A DNA stretch of 64,000 bases from Yersinia artesiana (GCF_902726545.1 NZ_CACVAD010000017.1:1-64000); one strand, 5' to 3'. Counted from the first letter of the stretch, positions 8,339 through 17,947 are shown. Numbers and translations: made by a program. The notes: generated by a model not told the origin, from the sequence alone.

Positions 8339-9022
8339 ATGTCTACGCAAAACAACATTTTTAGGAGTAAGGGATTATTTATAGGCTACACACTGTTGGT
8401 TATTCTTATTTCTTCATTGATAACAACGGCCTATTTCCACTATTTCGTCCTCAATCAGGATGCGCAGGAAAGCCTGTTCTCTGTCGGCAGCAGTGAGATT
8501 GAAAACAGCCCAATCAAAGACGATAACAGCATTATTGAGATCTTCTCTTATGGCTGCCATTACTGCGCCATCAATGAAGAGAATGTCGCTAAATTAGAAG
8601 ACCGCATGCCAGAAGGAACTCGTTTTATCCGCCTGCATATCAGCAGTGATAAAGCCACTGGCTTGGGGCGTTTTTCACCTATTTTTGCCACCTTATCGGT
8701 GATGGGCATTGAGCCGCAACATCGTCAAAGCGCTTACAAAGCGGTACTTGAAGGCAACATTGATCTTACTGATAGCCAGCAACTCGAAACCTGGCTAAAA
8801 GCGAACGATATTGACGTGGCTCAATACCAGCAAGTGAGCCAGTCCGCTGAAGTTAAAGCGTTAATTTCCTATATGACGGCAGTGACTGCGCATTACAAGA
8901 TAGACGCGACTCCGACCTTTATTGTTGGCAAAAAATGGATAGCGTTGCAGGACAGGGAATTCCCAGCATTCTCGGATCATCTCTTGTCCTTACTCGAGCA
9001 CGATAAGGCGCTGGAGAAATAA
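8339..9022 (+). CDS. membrane-anchored DsbA-like thiol oxidoreductase
   Basis: The 227-residue protein has one N-terminal membrane segment (about residues 13-37) with a short cytoplasmic tail, so the rest should be periplasmic. The thioredoxin-fold domain shows the CHYC redox motif (C73, C76) and the cis-proline motif TPTF (P192) after a helical insertion, the DsbA arrangement. The dipeptide HY between cysteines is close to the oxidising DsbA motif CPHC in having a histidine, but the order differs. Because the preceding precursor has four cysteines, its likely job is to form the peptide disulfides. The ribosome binding site is weak. The stop overlaps the next start by one base (TAATG). Confidence 0.8.
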   Translation: MSTQNNIFRSKGLFIGYTLLVILISSLITTAYFHYFVLNQDAQESLFSVGSSEIENSPIKDDNSIIEIFSYGCHYCAINEENVAKLEDRMPEGTRFIRLHISSDKATGLGRFSPIFATLSVMGIEPQHRQSAYKAVLEGNIDLTDSQQLETWLKANDIDVAQYQQVSQSAEVKALISYMTAVTAHYKIDATPTFIVGKKWIALQDREFPAFSDHLLSLLEHDKALEK

Positions 9023-9978
9023 TGAGACTGCTAGCAGTATGGGGTTATTTTGCCTGGCGAAACCAGCTCGACAAGCTGGCTTTTAGTGGGCGCTTACTCG
9101 CACGCGGGCAGGGCATGGTAGCAATCTGGCTGTTACGGCACGGTGATTATCGCTGCTTGCTGATGCTCGGTGCTTTGCGCCGGGCTTTCGGTTTGGCTTC
9201 GCGGCGTCAGAAAAATCTGGCGCGTGTGGCGGCGGCAAATAGCCAGTGTTTACTCAATGGTCGCACTAGCCTATCAGCACGGCAATTTATGGGTATTGCA
9301 CAGCGCCGTCAGGTGTTGGAACTGGCAGCGACTTATGGTCAAAACCGGCAAGTTTTAGCCCAGTTAGCGGCGTGCACTCAGCAGTTAGACCGTCAGGTTA
9401 GTGCGCTGCATAAGGCCGGTTCTCCGGTTATTTTGGCGCCATTGCATATGGTTTCCGATGTGCTAGCCGGTATGGTGGGGGCGAATGCTTATCCGGGTCA
9501 GGCAACCGTGGTGGTTTCAGCCAGTGCTGAGGCTTATGAAGAGCAGGCGCGGCAAATGGGTGGGGTGAATATTTCCTATTGTTCCATCCACGCAGACAGC
9601 CGTGCCATCGCCGGTAACCTGATGGATGCCATTATGGAAGCGGCCGAGCATAAGCGAAATATTATGATTTTTCCTGATATTACGCCGGATTACACCGTCA
9701 ATAACCAGCCAGCAGAAACAGCCAAAATGGCCTGCCAACTGTTTAACCGCCCGGCCAATTTACACAGCGGCATTATTCGTCTTGCCAGAGCACTTTCAGC
9801 GCAGGTGGTTTTTTATTATCTGTATTACGACGAAGAAATAAAAATACATATTTATCCATCAGTTAGCTCGCGGGAAGTGAAAGGTAAATTACCTGAATTG
9901 ATTGAAAAGTCCATGACGCAGCACCCGCAAGATTGGCTGTTATGGCACTCACATTCGTTATTTTTTATTAACGAATAA
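9022..9978 (+). CDS. LpxL-like (lysophospholipid-acyltransferase-type) acyltransferase
   Basis: The 318-residue protein lacks a clear signal peptide. Its second half has the pattern of lipid A late acyltransferases (HtrB/LpxL): a PVILAPLHMVSD block where the catalytic histidine lies (H142), an IMIFPDITPD block, and the terminal HPQDWLLWH segment resembling the PEQYLW-H motif of that family. The active motif reads H-x3-D rather than the usual H-x4-D/E. It is co-translated with the Dsb-like gene and sits in an operon with ACP, ketosynthase, ketoreductase and dehydratase, so it probably transfers the acyl chain made by those enzymes. The acceptor, peptide or lipid, is unknown. Confidence 0.6.
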   Translation: MRLLAVWGYFAWRNQLDKLAFSGRLLARGQGMVAIWLLRHGDYRCLLMLGALRRAFGLASRRQKNLARVAAANSQCLLNGRTSLSARQFMGIAQRRQVLELAATYGQNRQVLAQLAACTQQLDRQVSALHKAGSPVILAPLHMVSDVLAGMVGANAYPGQATVVVSASAEAYEEQARQMGGVNISYCSIHADSRAIAGNLMDAIMEAAEHKRNIMIFPDITPDYTVNNQPAETAKMACQLFNRPANLHSGIIRLARALSAQVVFYYLYYDEEIKIHIYPSVSSREVKGKLPELIEKSMTQHPQDWLLWHSHSLFFINE

Positions 9979-10003
9979 TGTCACTGACGAAGAATAGTAG
10001 AAA

Positions 10004-12154
10004 ATGGAAAAGATAATCCCAACGCTAGTTTTTCAAAGCGAAACCAATGAATGTGGTTTGGCCTGTATTGCGATGCTGGCACAGACGCAAGGCATCGATG
10101 CACCGCTGGAAAGCTTGCGTGAGCGTTATCCTGCCTCTGGGCATGGCACATCACTGGCCACGCTTTGTACTATTTTATCTGAGTTGGCAATACCGGCTTA
10201 TCCGGTGGTGTTTGAGCATCAAGAGCTGTCGGCCTTACCGCTGCCCGCCATCTTGCATTATGGTGCCAGCCATTATGTGCTGCTGGCGTATCGTAAAGGT
10301 AACTATGTCTGCGTCATGAACCCGGCTATCGGGCAGCAGTTACTGCCGCTGGATGCACTGAAAGCAGAAATCAGTGGTTATGCGCTGGTACTGGATCCGG
10401 AAACGCCCGCCTCACCGGAAGCGGTGAAGCAGATTAAACGCAGCAAGCGACTCAGTGCGCTCGATTGCATGAGCTTGAAAGAAACTGCCAGTATTCGCGG
10501 TATCTATTGGTTGATGACGTTGGCGTTTTTGATCTCGCTGACACTGTTTATTATGCCGACCATGGTCAGCAGCGCCATCAATGATGTGTTCTCTTCTGCG
10601 GGCGATAAAGATTTCCCCTATTTCTATTTTCTGCTGGCTTTTGTGGTCTCCACGTCACTCGCTTTTTGCGTGCGATATATCACTGAGCGTTATATCAAAC
10701 ACTTTGTGGTGCTTAACAGTGTCGCGGGTTTCTCTCGCTTGCTTAGTCACTCGCTGAACTTCTTTGATAAGCGAGCGCCGGGTGACATCTTTAGCCGGTT
10801 CTCGAACTGGCAGATGGCGGCAACGCAAAAAATCGAGCTGGATAATGGCCTGCGTACCGATTGGATAATTGGTGCCATCGCGCTGGCAGTGATGTGCTAC
10901 ATGAGTCCACTGCTGGCGATGGTATCTGCTATTGGTGTCATGTTGATGGGGCTTATCAGTATTTGGGCCATCTACCGTGACCGCTACTACACCCAGCAGT
11001 TACAGGTGAAAGGTGCCGAGCAAAGTGATTATATTCTGGAAACCATTCAGGGTTTTTCCACCATTAAATCGGCCGGTTTATCCAGCCAGCGCCAGGGGGT
11101 ATTTGCGGGTTTGGCGCTGTCGTTATTCACGACCTTGCAGAAGAAGAAAATCTACGATCAGGTTAAAAATAGCCTGTATCAGCTGATTGGCAGTCTGGAA
11201 ATGGTGTTCTTTATGCTGCTGGCTTTGCCGCTGCTGAAGCAGGGAGCACTGAGTCTGGGGGAGTTCTTCGCCTATAGCTTTGTGCGCGAGATTTTTACCT
11301 CCTATATCACCAAGATTTTCTATGCGATTTTGCAGAAAAACCAGTTGCACGTTATTGATATCCGCGCGCGCGACCTGTTTCCGGCCGGGCAGTCTACATC
11401 AGCGGAAAAGCATTCATCCATTCCGACCGCACCACCGACATTTACGCAGAAATTGGTCTATCAGAACATTCGCTTCGCCTACGATGCCAGCCAGCCGGTA
11501 TTGCGTGATTTATCGCTGTCCCTGACGCGCGGGCAAAGTGTGGCGATTATCGGCGAGTCCGGTGCCGGGAAAAGTACTTTGCTAAAAGTGATGGCAGGAT
11601 TGATGCCACCACAGCAAGGGCAGGTATTGGTCGATGGTGAAACCGTTGATTTCCAACAAGCACACGCTCTGTTCTTTCTGCAAAGTCAGGAAGACATTCT
11701 GTTTAATGCTTCGGTATTACAAAACATCACTTTGTTTGATGGACATCTGGATACCGATAAGCGCCAACGTATCGAACGCTCACTGCAAGGGCTGCAATTA
11801 ACCCAAGTTATCGAAAAATTACCCGGTGGCCTCAACGCGCTGGTGCGCGAAAGTCACGCCGCACTTTCCTTGGGGCAACGTCAGCGCTTATTACTGGCTC
11901 GCGCTATGTACAGCGATTGTCCGGTATTGGTCCTGGATGAACCCACGGCCAACCTGGACGAAGAAACCGCTCAGCAGGTGATGCAGACTCTGCTCGCTCA
12001 CTGCCGTGACTATCAGAAAACATTGATAACCGTGACCCACAGCGAAAGTGTGTTACCGCTGTTTGACCGTGTTTTCCGCTTAAACGACGGCCAATTGGTG
12101 CGCCATGCTCAACCGATGACCTCAAACCATCTGACGCCTGCGGCGGTTAACTGA
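10004..12154 (+). CDS. peptidase-containing ABC exporter (C39 family, PCAT)
   Basis: The 716-residue protein has an N-terminal C39 peptidase domain (Q11, catalytic C17 in NECGLAC, H90 in ASHYVLL), a transmembrane domain (about residues 165-450) and a C-terminal ATPase with Walker A GESGAGKST, Walker B VLVLDEPT and H-loop VTHSE. It should cleave the precursor after Gly-Gly and export the core. Two oddities are visible. The third triad residue, normally Asp in a D-P-A motif, is Asn (N106 in MNPAIG), although papain-type Cys-His-Asn triads work. The ATPase signature is LSLGQ instead of LSGGQ. The stop overlaps the MacA-like start. Confidence 0.88.
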   Translation: MEKIIPTLVFQSETNECGLACIAMLAQTQGIDAPLESLRERYPASGHGTSLATLCTILSELAIPAYPVVFEHQELSALPLPAILHYGASHYVLLAYRKGNYVCVMNPAIGQQLLPLDALKAEISGYALVLDPETPASPEAVKQIKRSKRLSALDCMSLKETASIRGIYWLMTLAFLISLTLFIMPTMVSSAINDVFSSAGDKDFPYFYFLLAFVVSTSLAFCVRYITERYIKHFVVLNSVAGFSRLLSHSLNFFDKRAPGDIFSRFSNWQMAATQKIELDNGLRTDWIIGAIALAVMCYMSPLLAMVSAIGVMLMGLISIWAIYRDRYYTQQLQVKGAEQSDYILETIQGFSTIKSAGLSSQRQGVFAGLALSLFTTLQKKKIYDQVKNSLYQLIGSLEMVFFMLLALPLLKQGALSLGEFFAYSFVREIFTSYITKIFYAILQKNQLHVIDIRARDLFPAGQSTSAEKHSSIPTAPPTFTQKLVYQNIRFAYDASQPVLRDLSLSLTRGQSVAIIGESGAGKSTLLKVMAGLMPPQQGQVLVDGETVDFQQAHALFFLQSQEDILFNASVLQNITLFDGHLDTDKRQRIERSLQGLQLTQVIEKLPGGLNALVRESHAALSLGQRQRLLLARAMYSDCPVLVLDEPTANLDEETAQQVMQTLLAHCRDYQKTLITVTHSESVLPLFDRVFRLNDGQLVRHAQPMTSNHLTPAAVN

Positions 12155-13329
12155 TGCGTATCAACCTGAAAAATAAGAAACATCAGCTCATGCTGGGGTT
12201 ATTGATCGCATTGTTGTTGATTGTCAGTGGTGTCATCGCGCTGTCGCTATCGGGTGGCCAGCAGGATGTGCCACCGTTAACTGAAACCATTGGGCGCGGT
12301 GATATCGAACGGAATGTCATGGCAACCGGCAGTTTAAAACCTTCATTGCAGGTCAATGTGGGCGCGCAGGTGAACGGGCAGCTAACCAAACTGTATGTCA
12401 AACAGGGAGATCGCGTTACCCGTGGTCAATTGTTGGCTGAGATAGATCCGACTTTGCAGCAAAACGAATTACGTAAATCGGAAGCTGAATTACAGAGCGC
12501 GCAGGCGCAGAAGCAGGCCAGTCAGGCTTTGTTACGCCAGTACCTGCTCGAGTTCCGCCGCCAACAGACCTTGGCAAAAGAAGGTTCTGGCGTGAAAAGT
12601 GCGCTGGAAAAAGCACAAGCGCAATATGACAGCCAGCTAGCGCAATTGCATGTAAATGAAGCACAAATTGTGCAAAGCCAAATGGCGATGGAAACAGCAA
12701 AAGCCAATCTGGGCTTTACCCGCATCATGGCGCCGATTGACGGTGAAGTGCTGGGCATTGTTACTAAAGAGGGGCAAACCATTGTGTCCTCTCAAACTGC
12801 ACCGACCATTTTGGTGCTGGCGAATGTCGATACCATGACGGTACACACGCGCATTTCAGAAACCGATATTCTCAAAGTCAGTGTAGGGCAACCCTTGTGG
12901 TTCTATGTGGTCGCTGACCCCGAGCGTCGCTATGACAGCCGGATGGATGCTATTCAGGAAGCGTCGGCTGAAAGTTTGCGCGAAGACAGTTCTGGCTCAG
13001 CGAACAGCCAGCAACCTTCTGCGGTTTATTACAACGGCATATTCAACATTGCCAACCAAGAGCGGCTATTACGCACATCAATGACTGCGCAGGTATTCAT
13101 TATCACCGCGCAGGCAAACAATGTGTTGCGAGTGCCACTGTCTGCGTTGGGTGAGCAACAACCCGATAAGCGCTATCGGGTGCAGATTATCAACGGCAAA
13201 CAGACGTCAGTGCGCTGGGTCGCTGTTGGTCTGCGTAATGCGCAGTATGCCGAGGTGAAAGCAGGGCTGGCGCAGGGCGACCAAGTGGTGTTGCTGGGAA
13301 CGTCAGCAGGAGCCAGCAATGAACATTAA
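12154..13329 (+). CDS. MacA-like periplasmic adaptor (HlyD/RND-MFP family)
   Basis: The 391-residue protein has an N-terminal membrane anchor (about residues 13-33), a biotinyl-lipoyl-like half (VGAQVNGQLTKLYV...GDRV), a long alpha-helical hairpin (about 105-180), the second lipoyl half with FTRIMAPIDGEV, and beta-barrel and membrane-proximal domains. It would link the MacB-like ATPase to the outer-membrane channel. It overlaps the exporter gene by one base and the macB-like gene by 11 bases, so the three are co-translated. MacA proteins handle macrolides, enterotoxin, haem or peptides; here a peptide cargo is suggested by context. Confidence 0.9.
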   Translation: MRINLKNKKHQLMLGLLIALLLIVSGVIALSLSGGQQDVPPLTETIGRGDIERNVMATGSLKPSLQVNVGAQVNGQLTKLYVKQGDRVTRGQLLAEIDPTLQQNELRKSEAELQSAQAQKQASQALLRQYLLEFRRQQTLAKEGSGVKSALEKAQAQYDSQLAQLHVNEAQIVQSQMAMETAKANLGFTRIMAPIDGEVLGIVTKEGQTIVSSQTAPTILVLANVDTMTVHTRISETDILKVSVGQPLWFYVVADPERRYDSRMDAIQEASAESLREDSSGSANSQQPSAVYYNGIFNIANQERLLRTSMTAQVFIITAQANNVLRVPLSALGEQQPDKRYRVQIINGKQTSVRWVAVGLRNAQYAEVKAGLAQGDQVVLLGTSAGASNEH

Positions 13330-15295
13330 TGCTGTCTATTCCGCTGATACCAACGATAACCCATTGATTCAACTCAAGGGGATCTATCGTCATTTTACTT
13401 CCGGCGCAGAATCCATAGCGGTGCTCAAGAATATCTCATTGTCGATCCACTGCGGCGAAATGGTGGCAATTATTGGTGCTTCTGGCTCCGGTAAATCGAC
13501 ACTAATGAATATCATCGGCTGTTTGGATAAGCCGACACAGGGCGAGATGTCGATTCATCATATCCCGACACGGCAGGCCAGCAGTGAACAATTGGCGCAA
13601 TTACGCAGCCAGTACATCGGTTTTATTTTTCAGCGCTATCACCTGATGCCGTATTTAACTGCCACGGAGAATGTGGTTATCCCGGCGCTTTATACCGCCA
13701 TGACCGCCGCCGAACGCCATGAGCGCGCGGTGTATTTGTTGCGTCGTCTGGGGTTGGGGCAGCATTTACTGCACAAACCGGCACAATTATCCGGTGGGCA
13801 GCAGCAGCGGGTGAGTATTGCCCGCGCCTTGATGAATGGCGCCGGTATTATTCTGGCTGACGAACCTACCGGCGCGCTCGACCGCAGCAGTGGTCAGGAA
13901 CTGATGGGCATTTTGCATGGTCTGCATCAGTCCGGCCACACCATTATTATCGTGACCCACGACCGCAATATCGCCAATCAGGCGCAGCGCATTATCGAAA
14001 TTAGCGACGGAGAAATTATTGCCGATCGAACTAATGAGGCAATAGAGACCAGCGCGATTCAGGCTGCATTGCCTGCTCCGGTTGCCACCGGTCGGCCGCA
14101 CTGGTGGTTGAGTGTTAGAGAAGCGATCAAAATGGCCTGGCGCGCCCTGTTAGGGCATCGAATCCGCGCCTTTTTATCAATGCTGGGCATCATTATCGGC
14201 ATTTCGTCGGTGGTGTCCTCTATGGCGGTGGGAGAAGGTGCTCGTCAGGAAATTCTCAATGAAATTAGCCAATTGGGAACCAGCAATCTGGACATTCGCC
14301 CAGGGCTTGGCTGGGATAAACCACGCCCGGATTTTGAGCGCGCACTCTCGCAGGCCGATATTGAGCTACTGAGTCAGCAACCTTATGTCGATAGCCTGTC
14401 CCCAGTGGTGAGCAAAATGGTCGCTGCGGTGCGGGGCGACAAACAAGTGATGGTGTCGCTCTCTGGCGTCAGCCACGGGTTTTTTCAGGTGAAAGGGCTG
14501 AATTTTTCTGTGGGTGATGGTTTTACCCAGAGCCACGTCAATGCGCGCGAGCCGGTGGTCATCCTGCAACCGGAACTTAGCGATACGCTGTTTGCTGCCG
14601 GGCAAAATCCACTAGGCGAAATTGTTCAACTCGATGGTATTCCCTTGCGCGTGATCGGTGTCGCCAGGCGCGGAGGCTCATCCTTTGGCGGCTTACTGGC
14701 CGCGTGGATGCCTTATACCTCACTCACCGAGCGTATTTCAGGTGACATTCCACTGGAGTCAATAACTGTGCGGGTGCGCGAAGGTTACAACCTGAATAAT
14801 GTACAGCGCGATGTTGAAAAACTGTTGGAAAGTGCCCACGGTCAGCGCGATTTTTTCATTCTGAGCAATGACCAGATGAGTAAGGCCATTCAAAAAACCT
14901 CTGACTCGATGACACTACTGATCACCTCGATTGCCGCCATTTCGCTGCTGGTGGGCGGAGTTGGCGTGATGAATATCATGTTGGTGTCGGTGACTGAACG
15001 TACCCATGAAATCGGTATTCGTCTATCGGTCGGTGCTCGTCCAGGTGACATCATGACCCAGTTCCTGATTGAAGCGGTGGTGATTTGTACTCTCGGCGGC
15101 CTGATAGGGATCGTTGGCTCGGCGCTGGCAGGGGTGATTTTCTCGTGGGTTACCCAAGAGTTCACCATGATTTTCACCTGGCCCCCATTGGTGTTGGCTT
15201 GCAGTTTCTCCGCACTTATCGGCTTGGGGTTTGGCTTTTTCCCGGCGCGCAATGCCGCTCGTTTGCATCCGACTGAGGCATTGGCACGAGAATGA
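13319..15295 (+). CDS. MacB-like ABC transporter (ATPase plus FtsX-type permease)
   Basis: The 658-residue fusion has an N-terminal ATPase (Walker A GASGSGKST, signature LSGGQQQRVSIARAL, Walker B ILADEPTGALD), a first membrane helix near residue 285, a large periplasmic MacB_PCD domain, and three C-terminal helices in an FtsX domain. This is the full MacB architecture. MacB acts as a mechanotransmitter that expels periplasmic substrates through a TolC-type duct. Together with a C39 exporter in the same operon it implies export in two steps. The stop overlaps the next start (ATGA). Confidence 0.92.
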   Translation: MNINAVYSADTNDNPLIQLKGIYRHFTSGAESIAVLKNISLSIHCGEMVAIIGASGSGKSTLMNIIGCLDKPTQGEMSIHHIPTRQASSEQLAQLRSQYIGFIFQRYHLMPYLTATENVVIPALYTAMTAAERHERAVYLLRRLGLGQHLLHKPAQLSGGQQQRVSIARALMNGAGIILADEPTGALDRSSGQELMGILHGLHQSGHTIIIVTHDRNIANQAQRIIEISDGEIIADRTNEAIETSAIQAALPAPVATGRPHWWLSVREAIKMAWRALLGHRIRAFLSMLGIIIGISSVVSSMAVGEGARQEILNEISQLGTSNLDIRPGLGWDKPRPDFERALSQADIELLSQQPYVDSLSPVVSKMVAAVRGDKQVMVSLSGVSHGFFQVKGLNFSVGDGFTQSHVNAREPVVILQPELSDTLFAAGQNPLGEIVQLDGIPLRVIGVARRGGSSFGGLLAAWMPYTSLTERISGDIPLESITVRVREGYNLNNVQRDVEKLLESAHGQRDFFILSNDQMSKAIQKTSDSMTLLITSIAAISLLVGGVGVMNIMLVSVTERTHEIGIRLSVGARPGDIMTQFLIEAVVICTLGGLIGIVGSALAGVIFSWVTQEFTMIFTWPPLVLACSFSALIGLGFGFFPARNAARLHPTEALARE

Positions 15296-16698
15296 GCAGA
15301 TTGATGATTAAACTTGCAATATTACTGATAAGCCTGCTGCTTATGGGCTGTGGCTCATTACTGAAAAGCGAATATCAGCGGCCGATGTTGTCAGTTCCCG
15401 ATGAGTGGCGAGTGAAAGATACCGGGGGCGGTTACCTGCACCATAGTGTGCACTGGTGGGAGAATTTTGACGATCCTCAACTGTCGGACAGCATCAGTCA
15501 CATGTTGGTCAGTAATAACGATTTGGCCGCCGCAGGTCTTAAGTTGCAACAGGCACGCCTGACGGCAGGGCTGACCAATACCAACATGACACCGAATGTT
15601 ACCTTAACTGGCGCGGGCAGCAACACTCGCTCGCTTAATGAAAATACTCAGCCGCGCGAGAGCTACAGCACCTCGCTTGGGCTGAGTTACGAGCTGGACT
15701 TGTGGGGCAAACTGGCCCGCGCCCGTGAACAATCGGCCTGGCTGGTGAATGCCACCGAGCAGGACCGGCAGGAAACGGCGCTGTCACTGATTGGTACCAC
15801 CGCGGATCTCTATTGGCAGATTGCTAAGTTCAATCAGCAGTTGGGCTACCAACAGGCGGCGTTAGCCATCTCGCAAGATACGCTCAACATTGTGCGTTCA
15901 CGGCTGGCGGCGGGTGATGCCAGTGAAATTGAGTTATTGCAGGCGCAACAAACCCTGTTGGATAGGAAAAATCAATATCAAAGCCTTGAGCAGCAACGGG
16001 AAGCTGCGCGTAATGCCATGGCATTACTGTTTAACCGCGCCCCGGATTATCGCCAGTCCGAACGCCAGTCATTGGATTTAAAACAACAAGTCGCGATAGC
16101 AAACAGTGTGCCACTACAGGTTATTGCTCAGCGGCCAGATGTGCAGGCGGCCGAGTGGCGCTTGCGTGCGGCATTGGCCGGTTCCGATGTGGCGAAACTG
16201 AATTTCTACCCGACACTTTCGCTGGGAGCGACATTGGATGCCGGTAGTGCGGTGTTTTCACAATGGTTTAGCAACCCGAGCCGGACACTCAGTGCCAACA
16301 GTGCGTTGCCTTTCTTACAGTGGAACACCGTGCAACTCACCATTGACCAGTCAAAATTGGATGTGAAATTGGCCGCCGTAGATTTTCGCAGCAAGGTTTA
16401 CAGCGCCCTTAAAGATGTCGATGACGCCATGACGGCACGGCTGAGCTATCAGCAGCAAAAACAGAATCAGTGGCAGAACCTGCAACTGAGTCAGCGGCGG
16501 TTAACGCTGACTAATAGCCAATACCAGGCAGGTGCCGTTTCATTTCAGACCTTACTGGATGCGCAGGATGCCCTGCTGACCAGTGAAACCAGTTTGCTCG
16601 AACTTCAATATAACTATCTGAATGCCACCATGAAATTGTGGTTGGCGTTAGGTGGCGGCGTTGATAACAGCAGGGACAGTAAAGGAATTAAATCATGA
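15292..16698 (+). CDS. outer-membrane efflux lipoprotein (NodT/OprM-type TolC family)
   Basis: The 468-residue protein has a lipoprotein signal with lipobox LLMGC (cysteine 20), and two OEP repeats, seen in the similar SYELDLWGKLARAREQ region and the C-terminal coiled-coil ending with LLDAQDALL. It should form the trimeric outer-membrane duct for the MacAB pair. ATG 15292 overlaps the macB-like stop; ATG 15304 is an alternative. Its own stop overlaps the ketosynthase start, so transport and fatty-acid genes are one translational unit. Confidence 0.88.
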   Translation: MSRLMIKLAILLISLLLMGCGSLLKSEYQRPMLSVPDEWRVKDTGGGYLHHSVHWWENFDDPQLSDSISHMLVSNNDLAAAGLKLQQARLTAGLTNTNMTPNVTLTGAGSNTRSLNENTQPRESYSTSLGLSYELDLWGKLARAREQSAWLVNATEQDRQETALSLIGTTADLYWQIAKFNQQLGYQQAALAISQDTLNIVRSRLAAGDASEIELLQAQQTLLDRKNQYQSLEQQREAARNAMALLFNRAPDYRQSERQSLDLKQQVAIANSVPLQVIAQRPDVQAAEWRLRAALAGSDVAKLNFYPTLSLGATLDAGSAVFSQWFSNPSRTLSANSALPFLQWNTVQLTIDQSKLDVKLAAVDFRSKVYSALKDVDDAMTARLSYQQQKQNQWQNLQLSQRRLTLTNSQYQAGAVSFQTLLDAQDALLTSETSLLELQYNYLNATMKLWLALGGGVDNSRDSKGIKS

Positions 16699-17945
16699 CG
16701 AATACAGTTAAACAGCGCCGGGTGGTTGTCACCGGGTACGGCAGTGTGACGCCGATGGGCATGACTGCGCAGCAAAGCTGGGAAGCTATTATGGATTATA
16801 AATTGGGTTATCGTTATTACGATAAATCCGCGCAGGGGATCAAGTCGCGCTTTTTTGGTCTGCTGGAGGCCGAACCTAATTTGAAATCAGTTCCTGCCGC
16901 AATACGTCGCCGCCTGCCGCGCTATGCCCGACTGGCATTGGCCGCCGCACGAGAGGCCATGGCGATGGCATTCGCGGAGAAATCTGTCGCGGATTATTAC
17001 GATTTGCTCGATTGCGGCACTATCATCGGTAGCGGCTGGGCTGGGCAGGATGAAACCCATGATAACTATGAAGGTTATCTGGAAACCGGCTTGGGTACGC
17101 CGTTTGGCTGCTTCTTATCGATGCCGAATGCGGGTACCGCGGCATGTAGCTTGTATTGGGGATTACGCGGCTATCAAAACTCACCGATTGCCGCCTGCGC
17201 CACCGGCACCATAGCCATTGGTGATGCATTTGAAATTATCCGCAGCGGGCGAGCCTCCATGATGCTGGCAGGGGCGGGTGAGTCTCTGCGCAGTAATGCG
17301 GCAGTATGGAATATCGATATATTGGGTGCCCTGGCGCGCGAACAGGAAGATGCCAGTAAAGCCAGTTGTCCTTTCAGTTTGGACCGAAACGGCTTTGTAT
17401 TATCCGAAGGCGCGGCGGTGCTGTGTCTGGAAGAACGTGAAGGCGCGATTGCCCGTGGTGCGAATATCCTCGGCGAAATTAAAGGCTATGGTAACTATTC
17501 CGATGCGTTTGATTTCACTGCCCCGGCAGAAGATAAAGTGGCGCGGGTGAAAACCATTCAACACGCCTTGCAACAAGCGGGTTTGAGCGCCGATGAGATT
17601 GATTATGTCAACTTACACGGCACCTCGACTCAGCTTAACGATCTGAATGAAACCCAAGCCATTAAACAGGCATTTGGCGAGGCGGCCTATACCACGCCAC
17701 TGTCGAGCACCAAATCCTATTCTGGGCATTTGATTGCCGCGGCGGGCAGCTTTGAATCCATTATCTGCCTGCAAGCGCTGGAACATCAGATGATGCCCGC
17801 GACCTGCAATCTGAAAAATGCTGACCCGCAATGTGACCTTGATTACATCAGTGAAGGGCATCGGCCAAAAACTTTGCGTAATACGCTGAACTTGAGCTTC
17901 GGTTTTGGTGGTGCGAATGCCGCATTGGTTATCGGGTTGGATTAA
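16695..17945 (+). CDS. beta-ketoacyl-ACP synthase (FabF/KAS II-like)
   Basis: The 416-residue thiolase-fold enzyme has the Cys-His-His triad of condensing enzymes: C168 in AACATG, H308 in LHGTST and H345 in SYSGHLIAAAG, with K340 before it. It would extend an acyl chain on ACP with malonyl-ACP. The gene stands apart from the housekeeping fab cluster and no chain-length-factor partner is present, so it acts alone or with the house enzymes. It starts by ATGA overlap with the outer-membrane factor. A specialised acyl chain for the peptide operon is the likely product, by inference. Confidence 0.88.
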   Translation: MTNTVKQRRVVVTGYGSVTPMGMTAQQSWEAIMDYKLGYRYYDKSAQGIKSRFFGLLEAEPNLKSVPAAIRRRLPRYARLALAAAREAMAMAFAEKSVADYYDLLDCGTIIGSGWAGQDETHDNYEGYLETGLGTPFGCFLSMPNAGTAACSLYWGLRGYQNSPIAACATGTIAIGDAFEIIRSGRASMMLAGAGESLRSNAAVWNIDILGALAREQEDASKASCPFSLDRNGFVLSEGAAVLCLEEREGAIARGANILGEIKGYGNYSDAFDFTAPAEDKVARVKTIQHALQQAGLSADEIDYVNLHGTSTQLNDLNETQAIKQAFGEAAYTTPLSSTKSYSGHLIAAAGSFESIICLQALEHQMMPATCNLKNADPQCDLDYISEGHRPKTLRNTLNLSFGFGGANAALVIGLD

Positions 17946-17947
17946 GT

